64,000 nucleotides of DNA, taken from assembly GCA_030695945.1 (NCBI GenBank), contig JAUYOG010000023.1, positions 248,001 to 312,000 on the forward strand, read 5' to 3'. Source of the DNA: Ramlibacter sp. GTDB lineage: Bacteria; Pseudomonadota; Gammaproteobacteria; Burkholderiales; Burkholderiaceae_C. The notes beneath the pieces were generated by a model that saw only the letters and a program-made list of their open reading frames with translations, was not told the DNA's origin and did no database searches. This document shows, piece after piece, positions 41,901 to 51,696 of the stretch (positions within the stretch are counted from its first letter, which is position 1; the number at the start of each line of letters is the position of its first letter). A program made the position numbers and the translations under genes.

Positions 41901-42978
41901 CGAGCATGGCCTGTCCAAGCACAGCCATTTCGTCGGCACGACGCGTCCCGCTTCGTCGGAAATCGACGTGGGCAAGGGCGAGGTCCAGGTGTGGCGGGAC
42001 ACCAAGGCCGTGTTCTCCGCGAAGCTGGCCGACCTTCACCAGGTCTGGGACAGCGTGAGCTGGCGCATCTGCCAGCAGCGCGACAACCCCGTGGGAGCGG
42101 ACCAGGAGCACGCGGCGGCCGGCGATCCGAATGATCCGGGATTGCACTTCTTTCTCCCTCACCCTCCGGGGGAGGGCGGGGATGGGGGCACCGCTGCGCC
42201 TGCCATCCACCTCTCCCGTCCCAAGGTGGCCATCCTGCGCGAGCAGGGTGTCAACTCGCATGTCGAGATGGCCTACACCTTCACCGAAGCCGGCTTCGAA
42301 GCCTACGACGTGCACATGACGGACCTGCAGTCCGGCCGCGCGCGCCTGCAGGATTTCAAGGGCTTCGTCGCCTGCGGCGGCTTCAGCTACGGCGACACGC
42401 TGGGCGCGGGCATCGGGTGGGCGCGCAGCATCACTTTCAACCCGCAGGTGGCGGAGCAGTTCCAGGCCTTTTTCGGCCGCCAGGACACCTTCGCGCTGGG
42501 CGTGTGCAACGGCTGCCAGATGCTGGCCGAGCTGGCCGAGATCATCCCGGGCGCGCAGGCCTGGCCGCGCTTCACGACCAACCGCAGCGAGCGCTACGAG
42601 GCGCGGCTGTCGCAGGTGGAGGTGCTCGAGTCGCCCAGCCTGTTCTTCGCCGGCATGGCGGGCAGCCGCCTGCCCATCGCGGTGGCGCACGGCGAGGGCT
42701 ACGCCAATTTCGCCCACCGCGGCGACGCGTCAAGGGCCATCGCGGTCATGCGCTTCACCGACAACCAGGGCCAGCCGACGGAAACCTACCCGGCCAACCC
42801 CAACGGCAGCCCGGGCGGCCTCACCGCCGTCACCACGGCGGACGGCCGCTTCACGGCGATGATGCCGCACCCCGAGCGCGTGTTCCGCAACATCCAGATG
42901 AGCTGGACATCGGGCGACCCGAGCGCCTTGAGTCCCTGGATGCGGATCTGGCGCAACGCCCGCCGCTGGGTCGGCTAA
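38995..42978 (+). CDS. purL: phosphoribosylformylglycinamidine synthase
   Basis: Large-form FGAM synthase, 1327 aa, fourth step of purine synthesis. The start is a GTG ([17 protein letters not shown]). Motifs: [51 protein letters not shown] and the ATP region [20 protein letters not shown]. The C-terminal glutaminase domain (from about residue 1080) has nucleophile Cys in GVCNGCQML (about 1170) and His-Glu in [10 protein letters not shown]. Between the synthase and glutaminase domains (about residues 1050-1070) a repeat-derived segment, [12 protein letters not shown], is inserted in frame. Confidence 0.97.
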   Translation: MTLHITEFEGSSALSEFRVQQLLPRLQAVHESVNGIGARFVHLVAADHAPAAAEMERLAALLTYGEPHRAGAEGPLIVVTPRFGTVSPWASKATDIAHNCGIALKRVERITEYRIGLKAGLLGRPTLTAAQLQAIAQLLHDRMIESVMFERSAARGLFGDVQAAPMACVDILAGGRSALERANTQFGLALAEDEIHYLVAAFKGLGRNPSDVELMMFAQANSEHCRHKIFNAAFTIDGVPQDLSMFGMIRNTHQASPKHTVIAYSDNASVMEGSHVERFLARAGTSSRYEKEAALHHVLMKVETHNHPTAISPFPGASTGAGGEIRDEGATGRGSKPKAGLTGFTVSKLWGGNFGKPGHIASPLQIMTEGPLGGAAFNNEFGRPNLLGYFREYEQQAGDVMRGYHKPIMIAGGLGTIDAGLTKKIEFPAGTLLIQLGGPGMRIGMGGGAASSMATGANAAELDFDSVQRGNPEIERRAQEVINHCWAEGQANPILAIHDVGAGGLSNAFPELTNDAGRGARFDLRKVPLEESGLAPKEIWCNESQERYVLAIAPQSLEQFKAFCERERCPFAVVGVATEERQLVVADDDGAPAPVDMPMNVLLGKPPKMHRDVKTVKREFKPVDLTGVSLQDAAIKVLSHPTVASKRFLVTIGDRTVGGMTHRDQMVGPWQVPVADCAVTLADYRGFAGEAMSMGERTPLAVIDAPASGRMAVAEAITNLLAAPIDLPRVKLSANWMAACGEEGEDADLYATVRAVGMELCPALGVSIPVGKDSLSMRTQWSEGDEKKKVTSPVSLIVSAFATLADVRGTLTPQLEATEDTTLVLIDLGRGRNRMGGSVLAQVLDQMGHEVPDLHEPQDLVALVNAVNALRAQGRILAYHDRSDGGLFAAACEMAFAGHVGVSLNVDLLVTEGDGITDSRADYGDAKNWAAQVGPRREELTLKALFSEELGVLLQVRTAERNEVMQVLREHGLSKHSHFVGTTRPASSEIDVGKGEVQVWRDTKAVFSAKLADLHQVWDSVSWRICQQRDNPVGADQEHAAAGDPNDPGLHFFLPHPPGEGGDGGTAAPAIHLSRPKVAILREQGVNSHVEMAYTFTEAGFEAYDVHMTDLQSGRARLQDFKGFVACGGFSYGDTLGAGIGWARSITFNPQVAEQFQAFFGRQDTFALGVCNGCQMLAELAEIIPGAQAWPRFTTNRSERYEARLSQVEVLESPSLFFAGMAGSRLPIAVAHGEGYANFAHRGDASRAIAVMRFTDNQGQPTETYPANPNGSPGGLTAVTTADGRFTAMMPHPERVFRNIQMSWTSGDPSALSPWMRIWRNARRWVG
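42153..42192. repeat. dispersed CCCTC/GGGAGGG repeat inside purL
   Basis: A hairpin-forming block of the type CCCTC-ACCCTCC / GGAGGG-CGGGG that is familiar from intergenic regions of many high-GC genomes, where it is often mistranslated as PLPPGEG-like peptides. Here it lies inside purL, in frame, in the linker between the synthase and glutaminase domains. Confidence 0.6.
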
Positions 42979-42995
42979 GAGGTGCAGGCCCGGCC

Positions 42996-43790
42996 ATGGT
43001 GACCGAACTGGCGGCGCAGGAGGCAGGCAAGCCGGTACGCGAGCTCGTACCGCTGCGGCCGTCCGACCCCCTGCGCTGGCTGCGCGCGGGTTGGCTGGAT
43101 TTGCGGGCAGCCCCGGGCATCTCGCTCTTCTATGGCGTTTGTTTCTGGCTGATGGCCGTCGTCCTCGGCGCGGTCTTCGGCAAGATCCCCCAGTACACCC
43201 TCTCGTTCGTCTCCGGCTGCTTCCTCGTCGGGCCGTTCCTGGCGATGGGCCTTTACGAGGTGAGCCGGCGGCGCGAGCTGAGCCTGCCGCAGAGCCTGGG
43301 CGACTCCCTGACCTGCTGGGAGGGGCACCTCGGCGCCATGGGCATGCTGGTGCTGGTGATGCTGCTGCTCGAGCTGCTATGGGGCCGCGCATCGCTCGTG
43401 GTCTTCGCCGTGTTCTTCAACACCGGCGGACTGCCGACGACGGCCACCGTGATGCAGGCCGTGTTCAATCCGCAGAACTGGGAGTTCATCGCCGTGTACG
43501 CGCTCGTGGGCGGCGTCTTCGCGGCGCTCGTTTTTTCGACCTGCGCGGTGTCCATCCCGATGATCCTGGACCGCGACACCGACGCCATCACCGCCGGGCT
43601 CGCGAGCATCCAGGTCGTGGCCACTTCCACCGGCGTCATGCTGGCCTGGGGCGCGATCATCGTCGCCCTGGTTCTCGGCGCCGTGATGCTGCCCTGGGCG
43701 TGCGGCCTGCTGCTGGTGGGGCCGTGGCTGGGCCACGCCACCTGGCACACCTACCGCGGCAGTTTCACCTGGCGTGCCCCCGGGGGCTGA
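42996..43790 (+). CDS. DUF2189-type integral membrane protein
   Basis: A 264-aa protein with about six transmembrane helices: LRWLRAGWLDLRAAPGISLF leads into helix 1, then YTLSFVSGCFLVGPFLAMGL and a loop YEVSRRRELSLPQSLGDSL, later IPMILDRDTDAITAGLASIQ. This matches my recall of DUF2189 proteins of proteobacteria, function unknown. It starts 17 bp after purL with no promoter seen, so it is probably co-transcribed. A GTG three bases downstream is an equivalent start. Confidence 0.85.
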   Translation: MVTELAAQEAGKPVRELVPLRPSDPLRWLRAGWLDLRAAPGISLFYGVCFWLMAVVLGAVFGKIPQYTLSFVSGCFLVGPFLAMGLYEVSRRRELSLPQSLGDSLTCWEGHLGAMGMLVLVMLLLELLWGRASLVVFAVFFNTGGLPTTATVMQAVFNPQNWEFIAVYALVGGVFAALVFSTCAVSIPMILDRDTDAITAGLASIQVVATSTGVMLAWGAIIVALVLGAVMLPWACGLLLVGPWLGHATWHTYRGSFTWRAPGG

Positions 43791-43844
43791 CGCCGCCCAC
43801 GTCCGTCAACCGGGTCAGCCCCAACCGCGGCTAGACTCCCGGCG

Positions 43845-44588
43845 ATGCCCGCACGCCCAAGCCAACGCTTCGACACGATAGACACGCTGCGTGGCGCGGC
43901 CATCGTATGGATGACGGCCTACCACTTCGCCTTCGACCTCAACCATGCCGGCTGGCTGAAGGAGAACTTCTATGCGGACCCGTTCTGGACCTGGCAGCGC
44001 ACGGCCATCGTCAGCCTGTTCCTGTTCTGCGCGGGCCTCGGCCAGGCCGCCGCGGTGGCACAGGGCCAGAGCTGGCCGCGCTTCTGGAAGCGCTGGGCGC
44101 AGGTCGCGGGCTGCGCGCTCTTGGTCACCGCGGGCTCATGGTGGATGTTCCCGAAGAGCTTCATCTATTTCGGCGTGCTGCACGGCATTGCCGTGATGCT
44201 GGTCATCGTCCGCCTGACCGCGGGCTGGGGCCGGTGGCTCTGGGTGGCCGGCGCCGTGGCCATCGCGATGAAACCGTTGGCGGCGTGGGCGCACGTGCAA
44301 TGGCCGCAGCTGGACTTCCTGAACCTGCCGGCGTGGAACTGGCTCGGCCTCATCAGCCGCAAGCCGATCACCGAGGACTACGTTCCGCTGTTTCCGTGGC
44401 TGGGCGTGATGTGGTGGGGGCTGGCGGCCGGGCAGTGGCTGCTGGCGCACCGGCGCGCGGCGCTGCAACGGCCGCTGCCACGGCCCGCCGCGCCGCTGGC
44501 GTGGCTGGGCCGCTGGAGCCTTTCCTGGTACATGCTGCACCAGCCCGTACTGATCGGCCTCGTGACGCTAGCTTCGCAGCTGAGGTAG
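43845..44588 (+). CDS. DUF1624 / heparan-alpha-glucosaminide N-acetyltransferase-like membrane protein
   Basis: A 247-aa membrane protein with about seven helices. The diagnostic N-terminus is DTIDTLRGAAIVWMTAYHFA, with Arg and His in the positions conserved in acyltransferase-3/HGSNAT-like proteins; then FYADPFWTWQRTAIVSLFLF, IYFGVLHGIAVMLVIVRL and LFPWLGVMWWGLAAGQWL, ending with LSWYMLHQPVLIGLV. Bacterial members are predicted to move acyl groups across the membrane; no substrate is known. It follows the DUF2189 gene by 54 bp. Confidence 0.85.
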   Translation: MPARPSQRFDTIDTLRGAAIVWMTAYHFAFDLNHAGWLKENFYADPFWTWQRTAIVSLFLFCAGLGQAAAVAQGQSWPRFWKRWAQVAGCALLVTAGSWWMFPKSFIYFGVLHGIAVMLVIVRLTAGWGRWLWVAGAVAIAMKPLAAWAHVQWPQLDFLNLPAWNWLGLISRKPITEDYVPLFPWLGVMWWGLAAGQWLLAHRRAALQRPLPRPAAPLAWLGRWSLSWYMLHQPVLIGLVTLASQLR

Positions 44589-44699
44589 CCACGGCTACGG
44601 CCGAGGGGAAGCGGCCAAGTCCTACAGGACCGCGCACGAGCGCTCGTTAGCGTGATGCAACGGCAATGTCGCCGTCACCTTTCACTTCCCGAACCCCAG

Positions 44700-47123
44700 A
44701 TGCCCAAATCGACTCCGCCCAAAAGCAGGCAGAAGGCGGCCGCCAAATCGGCCGCGCGCAACACCGACAGCGGACCCAGCCGGATCCCGCCGGCCTCCGA
44801 GGCGCCGAACGACCTCCCGGCGCAGAAGATGGCGGCCGTCCAGGACCTGGCTGCGGCCTTCCCCCACAACGCCACCAAGGCCGCCGAGCACGGCGCGCGC
44901 AACGGCCTGAACCCGCCGGCAGGCCAGACGGCGGACCCGGCTTCGCCGTCCGCCACGGGCAGCACGCTGTCCGAGGACAACGGCAGCGGGAAAACGGGCA
45001 GCCTGGCGCCACCCGGCGTCAACGCCACCATCGAGACGTTGGACCGCGTGCGCGTGGACTCCACCGGGCAGGCGCTGACGACCAACCAGGGCGTGGCCAT
45101 CGCCGACAACCAGAATTCGCTGAAGGCCGGCGTGCGTGGCCCCGCGCTGCTCGAAGACTTCATCCTGCGCGAGAAGATCACGCACTTCGACCACGAGCGC
45201 ATCCCCGAACGCATCGTCCACGCGCGCGGCTCGGGCGCCCACGGCTTCTTCGAGTGCTACGAGCCGGCGACCGACGTCACCAAGGCCGCGCCGTTCCGCG
45301 AGGCCGGCAAGGTCACGCCCGTGTTCGTGCGTTTCTCGACGGTGCAGGGCGAGCGCGGCTCCAAGGACACCGCCCGCGACGTGCGCGGCTTCGCGGTGAA
45401 GTTCTACACCGACGAGGGCAACTGGGACCTCGTGGGCAACAACATCCCCGTCTTCTTCATCCAGGACGCGATCAAGTTCCCGGACCTGGTCCATGCCGTC
45501 AAGCCCGAGCCGCACCACCAGATGCCGCAGGCGGCCAGCGCTCACGACACTTTCTGGGACTTCGTCTCGCTGATGCCGGAATCCACCCACATGCTCATGT
45601 GGGTGATGTCGGACCGCGCGATCCCGCGCAGCTTCGCCACGATGCAGGGCTTCGGCGTGCACAGCTACCGCTTCGTCAACGACGCGGGCGAATCGGTCTT
45701 CGTCAAGTTCCATTGGAACCCGGTGGCCGGCACCCACTCGCTGGCGTGGGACGAAGCGGTGAAGATCTCCGGCGCCGATCCGGACTTCCACCGCCGCGAC
45801 CTGTGGGAGCGCATCGAGAGCGGCAACTACCCCGAGTACGAACTCGCCGTTCAGGTCTTCACCGAGGAGCAGGCGGAGAAGTTCAGCTTCGACATCCTGG
45901 ACGCGACCAAGATCATCCCCGAGGAGCTGGTGCCGCTGCGTCCCCTCGGGCGCATGGTGCTCAACCGCAACCCCGACAATTTCTTCGCCGAAACCGAGCA
46001 GGTCGCGTTCTGCACCGCCCACGTGGTGCCCGGCATCGATTTCTCGAACGACCCGCTGCTGGCGGGCCGCATCCATTCCTACGTGGACACGCAGATATCG
46101 CGCCTGGGGGGGCCCAACTTCCACGAGATCCCCATCAATGCCCCGATCGCGCAGGTGCACAACAACCAGCGCGACGGCATGCACAGGCAAGCCATCCACC
46201 GCGGACGCGTCGCGTACGAGCCCAACTCCCTGGGCGGGGGCTGCCCCTTCCAGGCCGGCGCCGAGCAGGGCTTCGTCTCCGTGCCGTTGCGCATCCGCGA
46301 GCGCGAACAGGACAAGGTGCGCGCCAAGCCCGAGAAGTTCGCGGACCACTACACGCAGGCGACGCTGTTCTACGAAAGCCAGACCCCGGTGGAGCAGGCC
46401 CATATTGCCGCGGCATTCCGCTTCGAGCTGTCCAAGGTGACCGTGCCGGCTATTCGCGAACGCATGGTCGCGTCGTTGCGCAACGCCTCCGAGGACCTGG
46501 CGCGGAAAGTGGCGGACGGCCTGGGCATGAACCCGTTGCCCGACCCGATGCCGCGTGCGCTGCCGAAACCCGAGAAGCCTGAAATCACCGTGTCGCCCGC
46601 GCTGTCGCTGATGGCACGGCCGGGCGACGGCTCCATCCGCGGCCGCAAGGTCGCGCTGCTGGTGGCGCCGGGCGTGGATGGCGCGGCCGTGAGCCAGCTC
46701 CAGGCCGCGCTGGTGGAGCAGGGCGCCGTTGCGCGCCTCGTCGCCCCCCGCATCGGCCCGGTTGAAACGGCCGGCGGCGAGGTGCTGGACGCGGACGCTT
46801 CGCTCGAGAACGAACCGGGCTTCCTGTTCGATGCACTGGCCCTGCCCGGCGCGGAAGCGGCCGTGGCCGCGCTCGCGGCCGACGGGCACACCATGGAATT
46901 CGTCAAGGACCACTTCCGGCACTGCAAGGCGATCCTGGCATTGGGCGCTTCGCGGCAGCTGCTCGAGGCCGCCGGCGTGCCGGTGGAGCTGGCCAACGGC
47001 AAGGGCGACAGCGCCTTGCTGCTCGGCGCCGACGCCGATGCGCAGGCGCTGGCATCGCAGTTCGTGGAGGCGATCGCGAAGCACCGCAACTGGGGCCGGG
47101 AAACCGATCCGCCGAAGGTTTGA
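44700..47123 (+). CDS. katE: large-subunit catalase HPII
   Basis: Clade 2 monofunctional catalase disproportionating H2O2. It has a disordered basic N-terminus ([20 protein letters not shown]) and the catalase core: catalytic His in [20 protein letters not shown], Asn in [19 protein letters not shown], and the heme Tyr in [20 protein letters not shown]. The C-terminal flavodoxin/DJ-1-like domain ([20 protein letters not shown] onward) is typical of HPII. ATG 44700 is preferred; ATG 44655 and GTG 44652 are also possible, and none has a good SD. Shares a terminator with the convergent ppiC-like operon. Confidence 0.95.
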   Translation: MPKSTPPKSRQKAAAKSAARNTDSGPSRIPPASEAPNDLPAQKMAAVQDLAAAFPHNATKAAEHGARNGLNPPAGQTADPASPSATGSTLSEDNGSGKTGSLAPPGVNATIETLDRVRVDSTGQALTTNQGVAIADNQNSLKAGVRGPALLEDFILREKITHFDHERIPERIVHARGSGAHGFFECYEPATDVTKAAPFREAGKVTPVFVRFSTVQGERGSKDTARDVRGFAVKFYTDEGNWDLVGNNIPVFFIQDAIKFPDLVHAVKPEPHHQMPQAASAHDTFWDFVSLMPESTHMLMWVMSDRAIPRSFATMQGFGVHSYRFVNDAGESVFVKFHWNPVAGTHSLAWDEAVKISGADPDFHRRDLWERIESGNYPEYELAVQVFTEEQAEKFSFDILDATKIIPEELVPLRPLGRMVLNRNPDNFFAETEQVAFCTAHVVPGIDFSNDPLLAGRIHSYVDTQISRLGGPNFHEIPINAPIAQVHNNQRDGMHRQAIHRGRVAYEPNSLGGGCPFQAGAEQGFVSVPLRIREREQDKVRAKPEKFADHYTQATLFYESQTPVEQAHIAAAFRFELSKVTVPAIRERMVASLRNASEDLARKVADGLGMNPLPDPMPRALPKPEKPEITVSPALSLMARPGDGSIRGRKVALLVAPGVDGAAVSQLQAALVEQGAVARLVAPRIGPVETAGGEVLDADASLENEPGFLFDALALPGAEAAVAALAADGHTMEFVKDHFRHCKAILALGASRQLLEAAGVPVELANGKGDSALLLGADADAQALASQFVEAIAKHRNWGRETDPPKV

Positions 47124-47133
47124 CCTCGACATG

Positions 47134-47162
47134 AAAAAAGGCGCCCTCGGGCGCCTTTTTTT
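47134..47162. terminator. bidirectional intrinsic terminator between katE and the ppiC-like gene
   Basis: GGCGCC-CTCG-GGCGCC (47140-47155) is flanked by six A on the left and seven T on the right. Good terminator shape in both directions. Confidence 0.9.
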
Positions 47163-47178
47163 CGTCGGCCAGGAGGCC

Positions 47179-47958
47179 TTACTCGATCTTCGCCTTGCCG
47201 CGTAGGTCTTCCTGGAACTTGGCGAGCCTTTGTTGCTGCAGCTGCTGGGCGATCTGGGGCTTGACCTCTTCCAGCTTGGGCAACTGCGCCTCGCGCACGT
47301 CGTCCAGCCGGATCACGTGATAGCCGAACTGGCTCTTCACCGGCTCCTGGGTCAGCTGGCCCTTGTTCAGCTTGGTCAGCGCGCCCGAAAACTCGGGCAC
47401 GTAGCTGGCGGCATTGGCCCAGTCCAGGTCGCCGCCGTTGGCGCCCGAGCCCGGGTCCTTCGACTGCTTCTTGGCGATCTCGTCGAACTTGCCGCCCTTC
47501 TTGAGCGACGCGATGATGGCCTTGGCCTCGTCTTCCTTCTCCACCAGGATGTGGCGGGCGCGGTATTCCTTGCCGCCGTTGGCCGCGGCGAACTTGTCGT
47601 ATTCGGCCTTGATGTCGGCGTCGGTCACCGGGTTGGCTTTCTGGTAATCGGCGAACAGCTCGCGGATCAGCAGCGTCTGGCGCGCCAGCTCCATCTGGTT
47701 CTTGAAGTCGTCGCTGGCGTCCAGGCCGCGCTTCTGCGCTTCCTGCATGAAGATCTCTCGGGCGATGACTTCGTCCTTCAGCTGGCCCTGGAGTTCGGGG
47801 GTCACGGGGCGGCCGGACTTGGCCAGCTGCGCGGCCAGGGCGTCCACGCGGGCCTTGGGCACCGCCTTGCCGTTGACGATGGCGACGTTCTGCGCGAAGG
47901 CGGGCAGGGCGAGGCCGAGGATGGCTGCCGCCAGCGCGGACAGGAGGAATTGCTTCAT
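47179..47958 (-). CDS. parvulin-type peptidylprolyl isomerase, periplasmic
   Basis: A 259-aa exported foldase. The signal peptide is MKQFLLSALAAAILGLALPA with cleavage near residue 22 (AFA-QN). The N-terminal SurA-like helical part (KARVDALAAQLAKSGRPVTP) is followed by the rotamase domain at about residues 130-225: EYRARHILVEKEDEAKAII, SKDPGSGANGGDLDW, and QEPVKSQFGYHVIRLDDVR. Similar to PpiC/PrsA-type chaperones for outer-membrane proteins. Last gene of the selO-msrB-yciB-bolA-ppiC run, 33 bp after bolA. Confidence 0.93.
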   Translation of the reverse strand: MKQFLLSALAAAILGLALPAFAQNVAIVNGKAVPKARVDALAAQLAKSGRPVTPELQGQLKDEVIAREIFMQEAQKRGLDASDDFKNQMELARQTLLIRELFADYQKANPVTDADIKAEYDKFAAANGGKEYRARHILVEKEDEAKAIIASLKKGGKFDEIAKKQSKDPGSGANGGDLDWANAASYVPEFSGALTKLNKGQLTQEPVKSQFGYHVIRLDDVREAQLPKLEEVKPQIAQQLQQQRLAKFQEDLRGKAKIE

Positions 47959-47991
47959 TGGAGAGTCCCTAGGAAAGTCAGGAGGGGGTGG

Positions 47992-48267
47992 TCAGAGAGT
48001 TTCGATCGCCAGGGCATGCAGGCCCCGGGCCACAAAATCTTGCAGCGCATCATACACAAGGCGATGGCGCGCCACGCGGGAGCGGCCGGCGAACAAGGGG
48101 GAGGCGATACGCACCCGGAAATGGGTGCCGTAACCGCTGCCGTCGGCCCCGGCGTGGCCCGCATGCTGCGAGCTTTCGTCGATCACTTCGACGAGCGTGG
48201 GCGCCAGGAGTTCCTCCAGGCGCTTGCGCATGGCTTCGGGCGTGATGCCCGTCAGGCCGCCGTTCAT
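47992..48267 (-). CDS. BolA-family protein
   Basis: A 91-aa BolA-like protein: ITPEAMRKRLEELLAPTLVE, then HAGHAGADGSGYGTHFRVRI and RHRLVYDALQDFVARGLHAL. The conserved His residues fit BolA-Grx [2Fe-2S] binding. ATG 48267 overlaps the yciB stop by 4 bp. BolA next to yciB and a PpiC-type foldase is a common betaproteobacterial arrangement. Likely role: iron-sulphur trafficking or stress response. Confidence 0.92.
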   Translation of the reverse strand: MNGGLTGITPEAMRKRLEELLAPTLVEVIDESSQHAGHAGADGSGYGTHFRVRIASPLFAGRSRVARHRLVYDALQDFVARGLHALAIETL

Positions 48268-48809
48268 GGCCCGCTCGCCTCGTCGGCCTTCATGTAGCGG
48301 CCCAGGTACAGCGCCTGTCCCACGACGAAGAGCGCCATCAGCCCCAGGCCGCCGAACAGCTTGAAGTTGACCCAGGTGTTGGTGTCGAAGTTGAAAGCCA
48401 CCCACAGGTTGGCCACGCCCATCACGGCGAAGAACGCGATCCAGCTCCAGTTGGTCACGCGCCAAGCGGCGTCGGGGAGCTCCAGCTGCGAGCCCATGAG
48501 GCTCTTGAGCAGGTTCTTGCGGAAGAACAGCTGGCCCGCCGCCAGCGTACCGCCCATCAGCCAGTACAGGACGGTGGGCTTCCACTTGATGAAGGTCTCG
48601 TTCTGCAGAGCGATGGTCGCGCCGCCGAACACCACGATGATGGCCAGGCTGGCCCATTGCATGGGCTCGACCTTGCCGGTGCTGTGCCGCAGCCATGCGA
48701 TTTGCGCGATGGTGGCGACGATGGCGACGGCCGTGGCCACGTAGATCCCGGCGAACTTGAACGCCACGAAGAACAGGATTATGGGGAAGAAGTCGAGAAG
48801 CAGTTTCAT
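48264..48809 (-). CDS. yciB: inner membrane septation protein A (YciB/IspZ)
   Basis: A 181-aa protein with five to six transmembrane helices. It begins MKLLLDFFPIILFFVAFKFA as YciB proteins do; then KWKPTVLYWLMGGTLAAGQL, KNLLKSLMGSQLELPDAAWR and VNFKLFGGLGLMALFVVGQA. Involved in cell-envelope synthesis and septation in other bacteria. It lies 9 bp behind msrB and overlaps bolA. Confidence 0.95.
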   Translation of the reverse strand: MKLLLDFFPIILFFVAFKFAGIYVATAVAIVATIAQIAWLRHSTGKVEPMQWASLAIIVVFGGATIALQNETFIKWKPTVLYWLMGGTLAAGQLFFRKNLLKSLMGSQLELPDAAWRVTNWSWIAFFAVMGVANLWVAFNFDTNTWVNFKLFGGLGLMALFVVGQALYLGRYMKADEASGP

Positions 48810-48818
48810 GGAGATGGG

Positions 48819-49235
48819 TTATTTGCCTTGCCCGGGCTTGAAGTCGAGCGAGGCGGAGTTCATGCAGTAGCGCAGGCCGGTGTCGGTGGGTCCGTCGGGG
48901 AACACGTGGCCCAGATGCGCGCCGCATTCGGCGCAGACCGTCTCGACCCGGACCATGCCAAGGCTGGTGTCGCGGATTTCCTTGATGGCGCCGGGAACGG
49001 CCAAGGAAAAACTCGGCCAGCCGCAGCCGGCGTCGAACTTCGTGTCCGAGTCGAACAGCTTGGCGCCGCAGCAGATGCAATGGTAGCTGCCGTCGTCCCA
49101 CACCGCCTCGTACTTGCCGGTGAAAGGCCTTTCGGTCGCGGCATGGCGCGTGACTTCGAAGGCGCCGCGCTCTGCGCCCTTCTGCTCGAGCAGGGCCTTC
49201 CACTCGGTTTCGGATTTTTCGATCTTGTAGGTCAT
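48819..49235 (-). CDS. msrB: peptide-methionine (R)-S-oxide reductase
   Basis: A 138-aa enzyme reducing methionine-R-sulfoxide. Zinc cysteines are in [20 protein letters not shown] and [15 protein letters not shown]; the substrate site is [13 protein letters not shown]; the catalytic Cys is in [13 protein letters not shown]. No signal peptide, so cytoplasmic. Its ATG overlaps the selO stop, coupling two redox-repair proteins. Confidence 0.97.
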   Translation of the reverse strand: MTYKIEKSETEWKALLEQKGAERGAFEVTRHAATERPFTGKYEAVWDDGSYHCICCGAKLFDSDTKFDAGCGWPSFSLAVPGAIKEIRDTSLGMVRVETVCAECGAHLGHVFPDGPTDTGLRYCMNSASLDFKPGQGK

Positions 49236-50734
49236 GAGGAGCAGCTGATTTCGATGTGTGATGCCCAGTCGGGCGGAAAGCCGGCCTTGTCGTCGTGCCC
49301 CGGATGTTCCTCGAACGGGGCCTGGACCACGGCCAGCAGGTCTTGGACGGCGGAATAGTCCTTAAGTTTCGCCTGGCGGATGGCGAGTTCGCCGAGATGG
49401 TTGCGCAACACGTATTTGGGGTTGGTCCGCAGCATGAGTTCCCCGGCCGCGTCGCGCCCATTCGTGCCGAGCCGCTGGAGGTACCGGGCGAGCCAGGCAT
49501 CCAGCTCCTCGCGCTGCAGGAACAAGTCCCGCACCGTGTCGGCCGGCTCTCCCGCCACATGGCGCGACAGGCGGCGCCAGAAGATCGTGTAATCGACGCG
49601 GTCCTTCGCGAGCAGCTTGAGGATCGCCTCGACCAGTTCGCGGTCCTCTGGCCGGGCGTCGGCAAGCCCCAGCTTGGCGCCCATCCGCGCCTCGAGTTCG
49701 CGGGGAAAGACTGTCTTGTACGACTCCAGGGCGGCCAGCGCCAGCTCCTGGTCGCCGATCAGCGGCAGCAAGGCCTGTCCCAGGCAGAAGAGGTTCCAGT
49801 AGGCGACGTTGGGCTGCTTGTTGTAGGCGTAGCGGCCCTGCTCGTCGCTGTGGTTGCAGATGTGGCCGGGGTCGAAGGCATCGAGGAACTGGAACGGGCC
49901 ATAGTCGATGGTCAGGCCCAGGATGCTCATGTTGTCCGTGTTCATGACGCCATGGCAGAAGCCCACGGCCTGCCATTGGGCCACCATGGCCGCGGTGCGC
50001 TCGCTGACCTGCTCGAGGAGCGCCGCATGGGCATTGCCGGCGAACTTCGCCGTGGCCCTGCAACCCGGGTAGAACCGGTCGATCACGTAGTCGGCCAGTT
50101 TTGCAAGCTCGCCGTACTGCTCGCGGGCGGAGAAGTGCTCGAAGTGGCCGAACCGAACGAACGTGGGCGAGACGCGGGTGACCACGGCGGCCGTCTCGAC
50201 CTCCTCGCGGCGCACCGGCGCGTCCGAGCCGGTGACGCACAGGGCTCGCGTGGTCGGAATGCCCAGGCCCCACATGGCCTCGGAGCCCAGGAACTCGCGA
50301 ATGCTGGACCGCAGCACGGCGCGGCCATCGCCCATGCGTGAGTAAGGGGTGAGGCCGCTGCCCTTCAACTGCAATTCCTGTGGGCCGGCCGGGGTCGGCA
50401 CTTCGCCGAGCAGGATGGCGCGGCCATCGCCGAGCTGCCCGGCCCAGACACCGAACTGGTGGCCGCTGTAGACGCTGGCCAGCGGGCGGGCACCGTCGAT
50501 CGGGAGGTTGCCGGTGAAAGCTTCGACGCCTTCCCGCGAGGCGAGCAGGTCCGCGTCCAGCCCCAGCTCGGCGGCCAGGGCGCGGTTCACGCAGACGGGG
50601 TAGGGCGCGGGCAGCGGTGTCGGCCGCAACTCAGTGTGGAAGGCCGACCCCAGGGCGGCAAAGCCGTGCTGCCACGGCAGGCCCAGGTCCATCTGGGCGG
50701 CGGCGGCTTCGGCGGTCTCGGTCATGCGATCCAT
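49232..50734 (-). CDS. selO: SelO-family protein adenylyltransferase (YdiU)
   Basis: A pseudokinase-fold AMP-transferase that adenylylates protein Ser/Thr/Tyr, about 500 aa. Family motifs: [60 protein letters not shown] (catalytic loop) and [18 protein letters not shown]. The C-terminal SCSS keeps the conserved cysteine that replaces selenocysteine of eukaryotic SelO. Start ATG 50734 (MDRMTETAE); ATG 50725 is equally possible. First gene of the selO-msrB-yciB-bolA-ppiC run; AMPylation of redox proteins such as glutaredoxin is reported for E. coli SelO. Confidence 0.96.
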   Translation of the reverse strand: MDRMTETAEAAAAQMDLGLPWQHGFAALGSAFHTELRPTPLPAPYPVCVNRALAAELGLDADLLASREGVEAFTGNLPIDGARPLASVYSGHQFGVWAGQLGDGRAILLGEVPTPAGPQELQLKGSGLTPYSRMGDGRAVLRSSIREFLGSEAMWGLGIPTTRALCVTGSDAPVRREEVETAAVVTRVSPTFVRFGHFEHFSAREQYGELAKLADYVIDRFYPGCRATAKFAGNAHAALLEQVSERTAAMVAQWQAVGFCHGVMNTDNMSILGLTIDYGPFQFLDAFDPGHICNHSDEQGRYAYNKQPNVAYWNLFCLGQALLPLIGDQELALAALESYKTVFPRELEARMGAKLGLADARPEDRELVEAILKLLAKDRVDYTIFWRRLSRHVAGEPADTVRDLFLQREELDAWLARYLQRLGTNGRDAAGELMLRTNPKYVLRNHLGELAIRQAKLKDYSAVQDLLAVVQAPFEEHPGHDDKAGFPPDWASHIEISCSS

Positions 50735-50791
50735 TGTCCCTGCTTCCGGCGGCCCGCGGTGGCGCGGGGGCATGGAGCACGAGCCGGCCGC

Positions 50792-51488
50792 TCAGCCGGC
50801 GGCACGGCTCCCGGGCGCCATGGCGAGGTCCATCAGCCCCTGGTCGTCGAGGATGTTCACCCTTCCGAACTCGAGCGACACCAGTCCCCGCTGCTCCAGG
50901 CCCCGCAGGACCAGGTTGACCGTCTGGCGGGACAGGCCGGCGAGAATGCCCAGTTCCTCCTGCGACAGGCCGAGCTTGCGGGGCCCGTGCCAGAGGTGCC
51001 GGCCCATACATCGCGACCCGCTGCTCCGGCGTTTTCAGGCGCATCGTCTCGATGATCGCCATCGCCTGGCCCAGGCGCATGTTGAGCTGGTCGGCCAACG
51101 CCTGGTTGAAAGTGAGGCTCACGGCGCGCAGCCGCCGGAACTCGGCAAGCGGCAGGCACAGCAACTCCGTTTCGCGCAATCCGATGACGTCGTAGCGGCG
51201 CTCCTCCTCCTTGATGGCCGCGCCCTCCCCGAACCACTCGCCACCCGGGATGCCGAGGTAGGCCGAGCGGCGGCCCTCCGATGAGCAACTCTGCAGCTTC
51301 ACCAGGCCGGACAAGACGGCGTACCAACCCTGCACCCGCTCACCCGCATGCAGCAGGACGTCGCCTTTGGCGCCCGCAACGGTAAAAACACTGTCCGCGA
51401 TGCGAACCTGTTCGGCCGCGGCGAGTTCCGCGAACCAGGGTTGCATCTGCAGGAAGCGGGAGGAAGGCTTGGAAATGTCGTGGAACAT
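50792..51488 (-). pseudogene. Crp/Fnr-family regulator split by a frameshift
   Basis: From ATG 51488 the cyclic-nucleotide-binding-like domain reads through (GDVLLHAGERVQGWYAVLSG, LGIPGGEWFGEGAAI, the C-helix NMRLGQAMAIIETMRLKTPE). At 51003-51007, after EQRVAMY, the frame breaks. The next frame continues at once with GRHLWHGPRKLGLSQEELGI and LAGLSRQTVNLVLRGLEQRG, the Crp-type helix-turn-helix, to a stop at 50792. One extra G or two missing bases explain it. Either a recent inactivating mutation or an assembly error. Without the repair the product would have a sensor but no DNA-binding domain. Confidence 0.88.
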
Positions 51489-51634
51489 GGCGGGCGCCGG
51501 CAAGCGGTTCGCCCCGATTGTCGCCCCCACTCGAAAGCATTCTTCCCGCGGAACGCAAGCGCCGGCACTGTCCGCCAGGCGACATCTGTTGCGCAATCGG
51601 GCGCGCGGGGCAACACTCCATGGCTTTCCGCCCT

Positions 51635-51662
51635 TTGAACAGCGCGGACAACGCACTACGAT
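51635..51662 (+). promoter_or_regulatory. promoter of the acyl-CoA ligase gene
   Basis: TTGAAC (51635-51640) and TACGAT (51657-51662) are 16 bp apart, giving a start about 28 nt before the ATG. A TTGCGCAA palindrome at 51589-51596 in the same divergent region is a possible site for the neighbouring Crp/Fnr-type regulator, but the match to a known motif is weak. Confidence 0.4.
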
Positions 51663-51696
51663 TGACGAACCATAACAAATGCCCCCAGGAGTACCG

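Noticed and set aside
51001..51010. Programmed ribosomal frameshift in the Crp/Fnr gene
   Set aside because: There is no slippery heptamer or downstream pseudoknot, and fusing domains by frameshift is not known for Crp regulators; mutation or assembly error is simpler.
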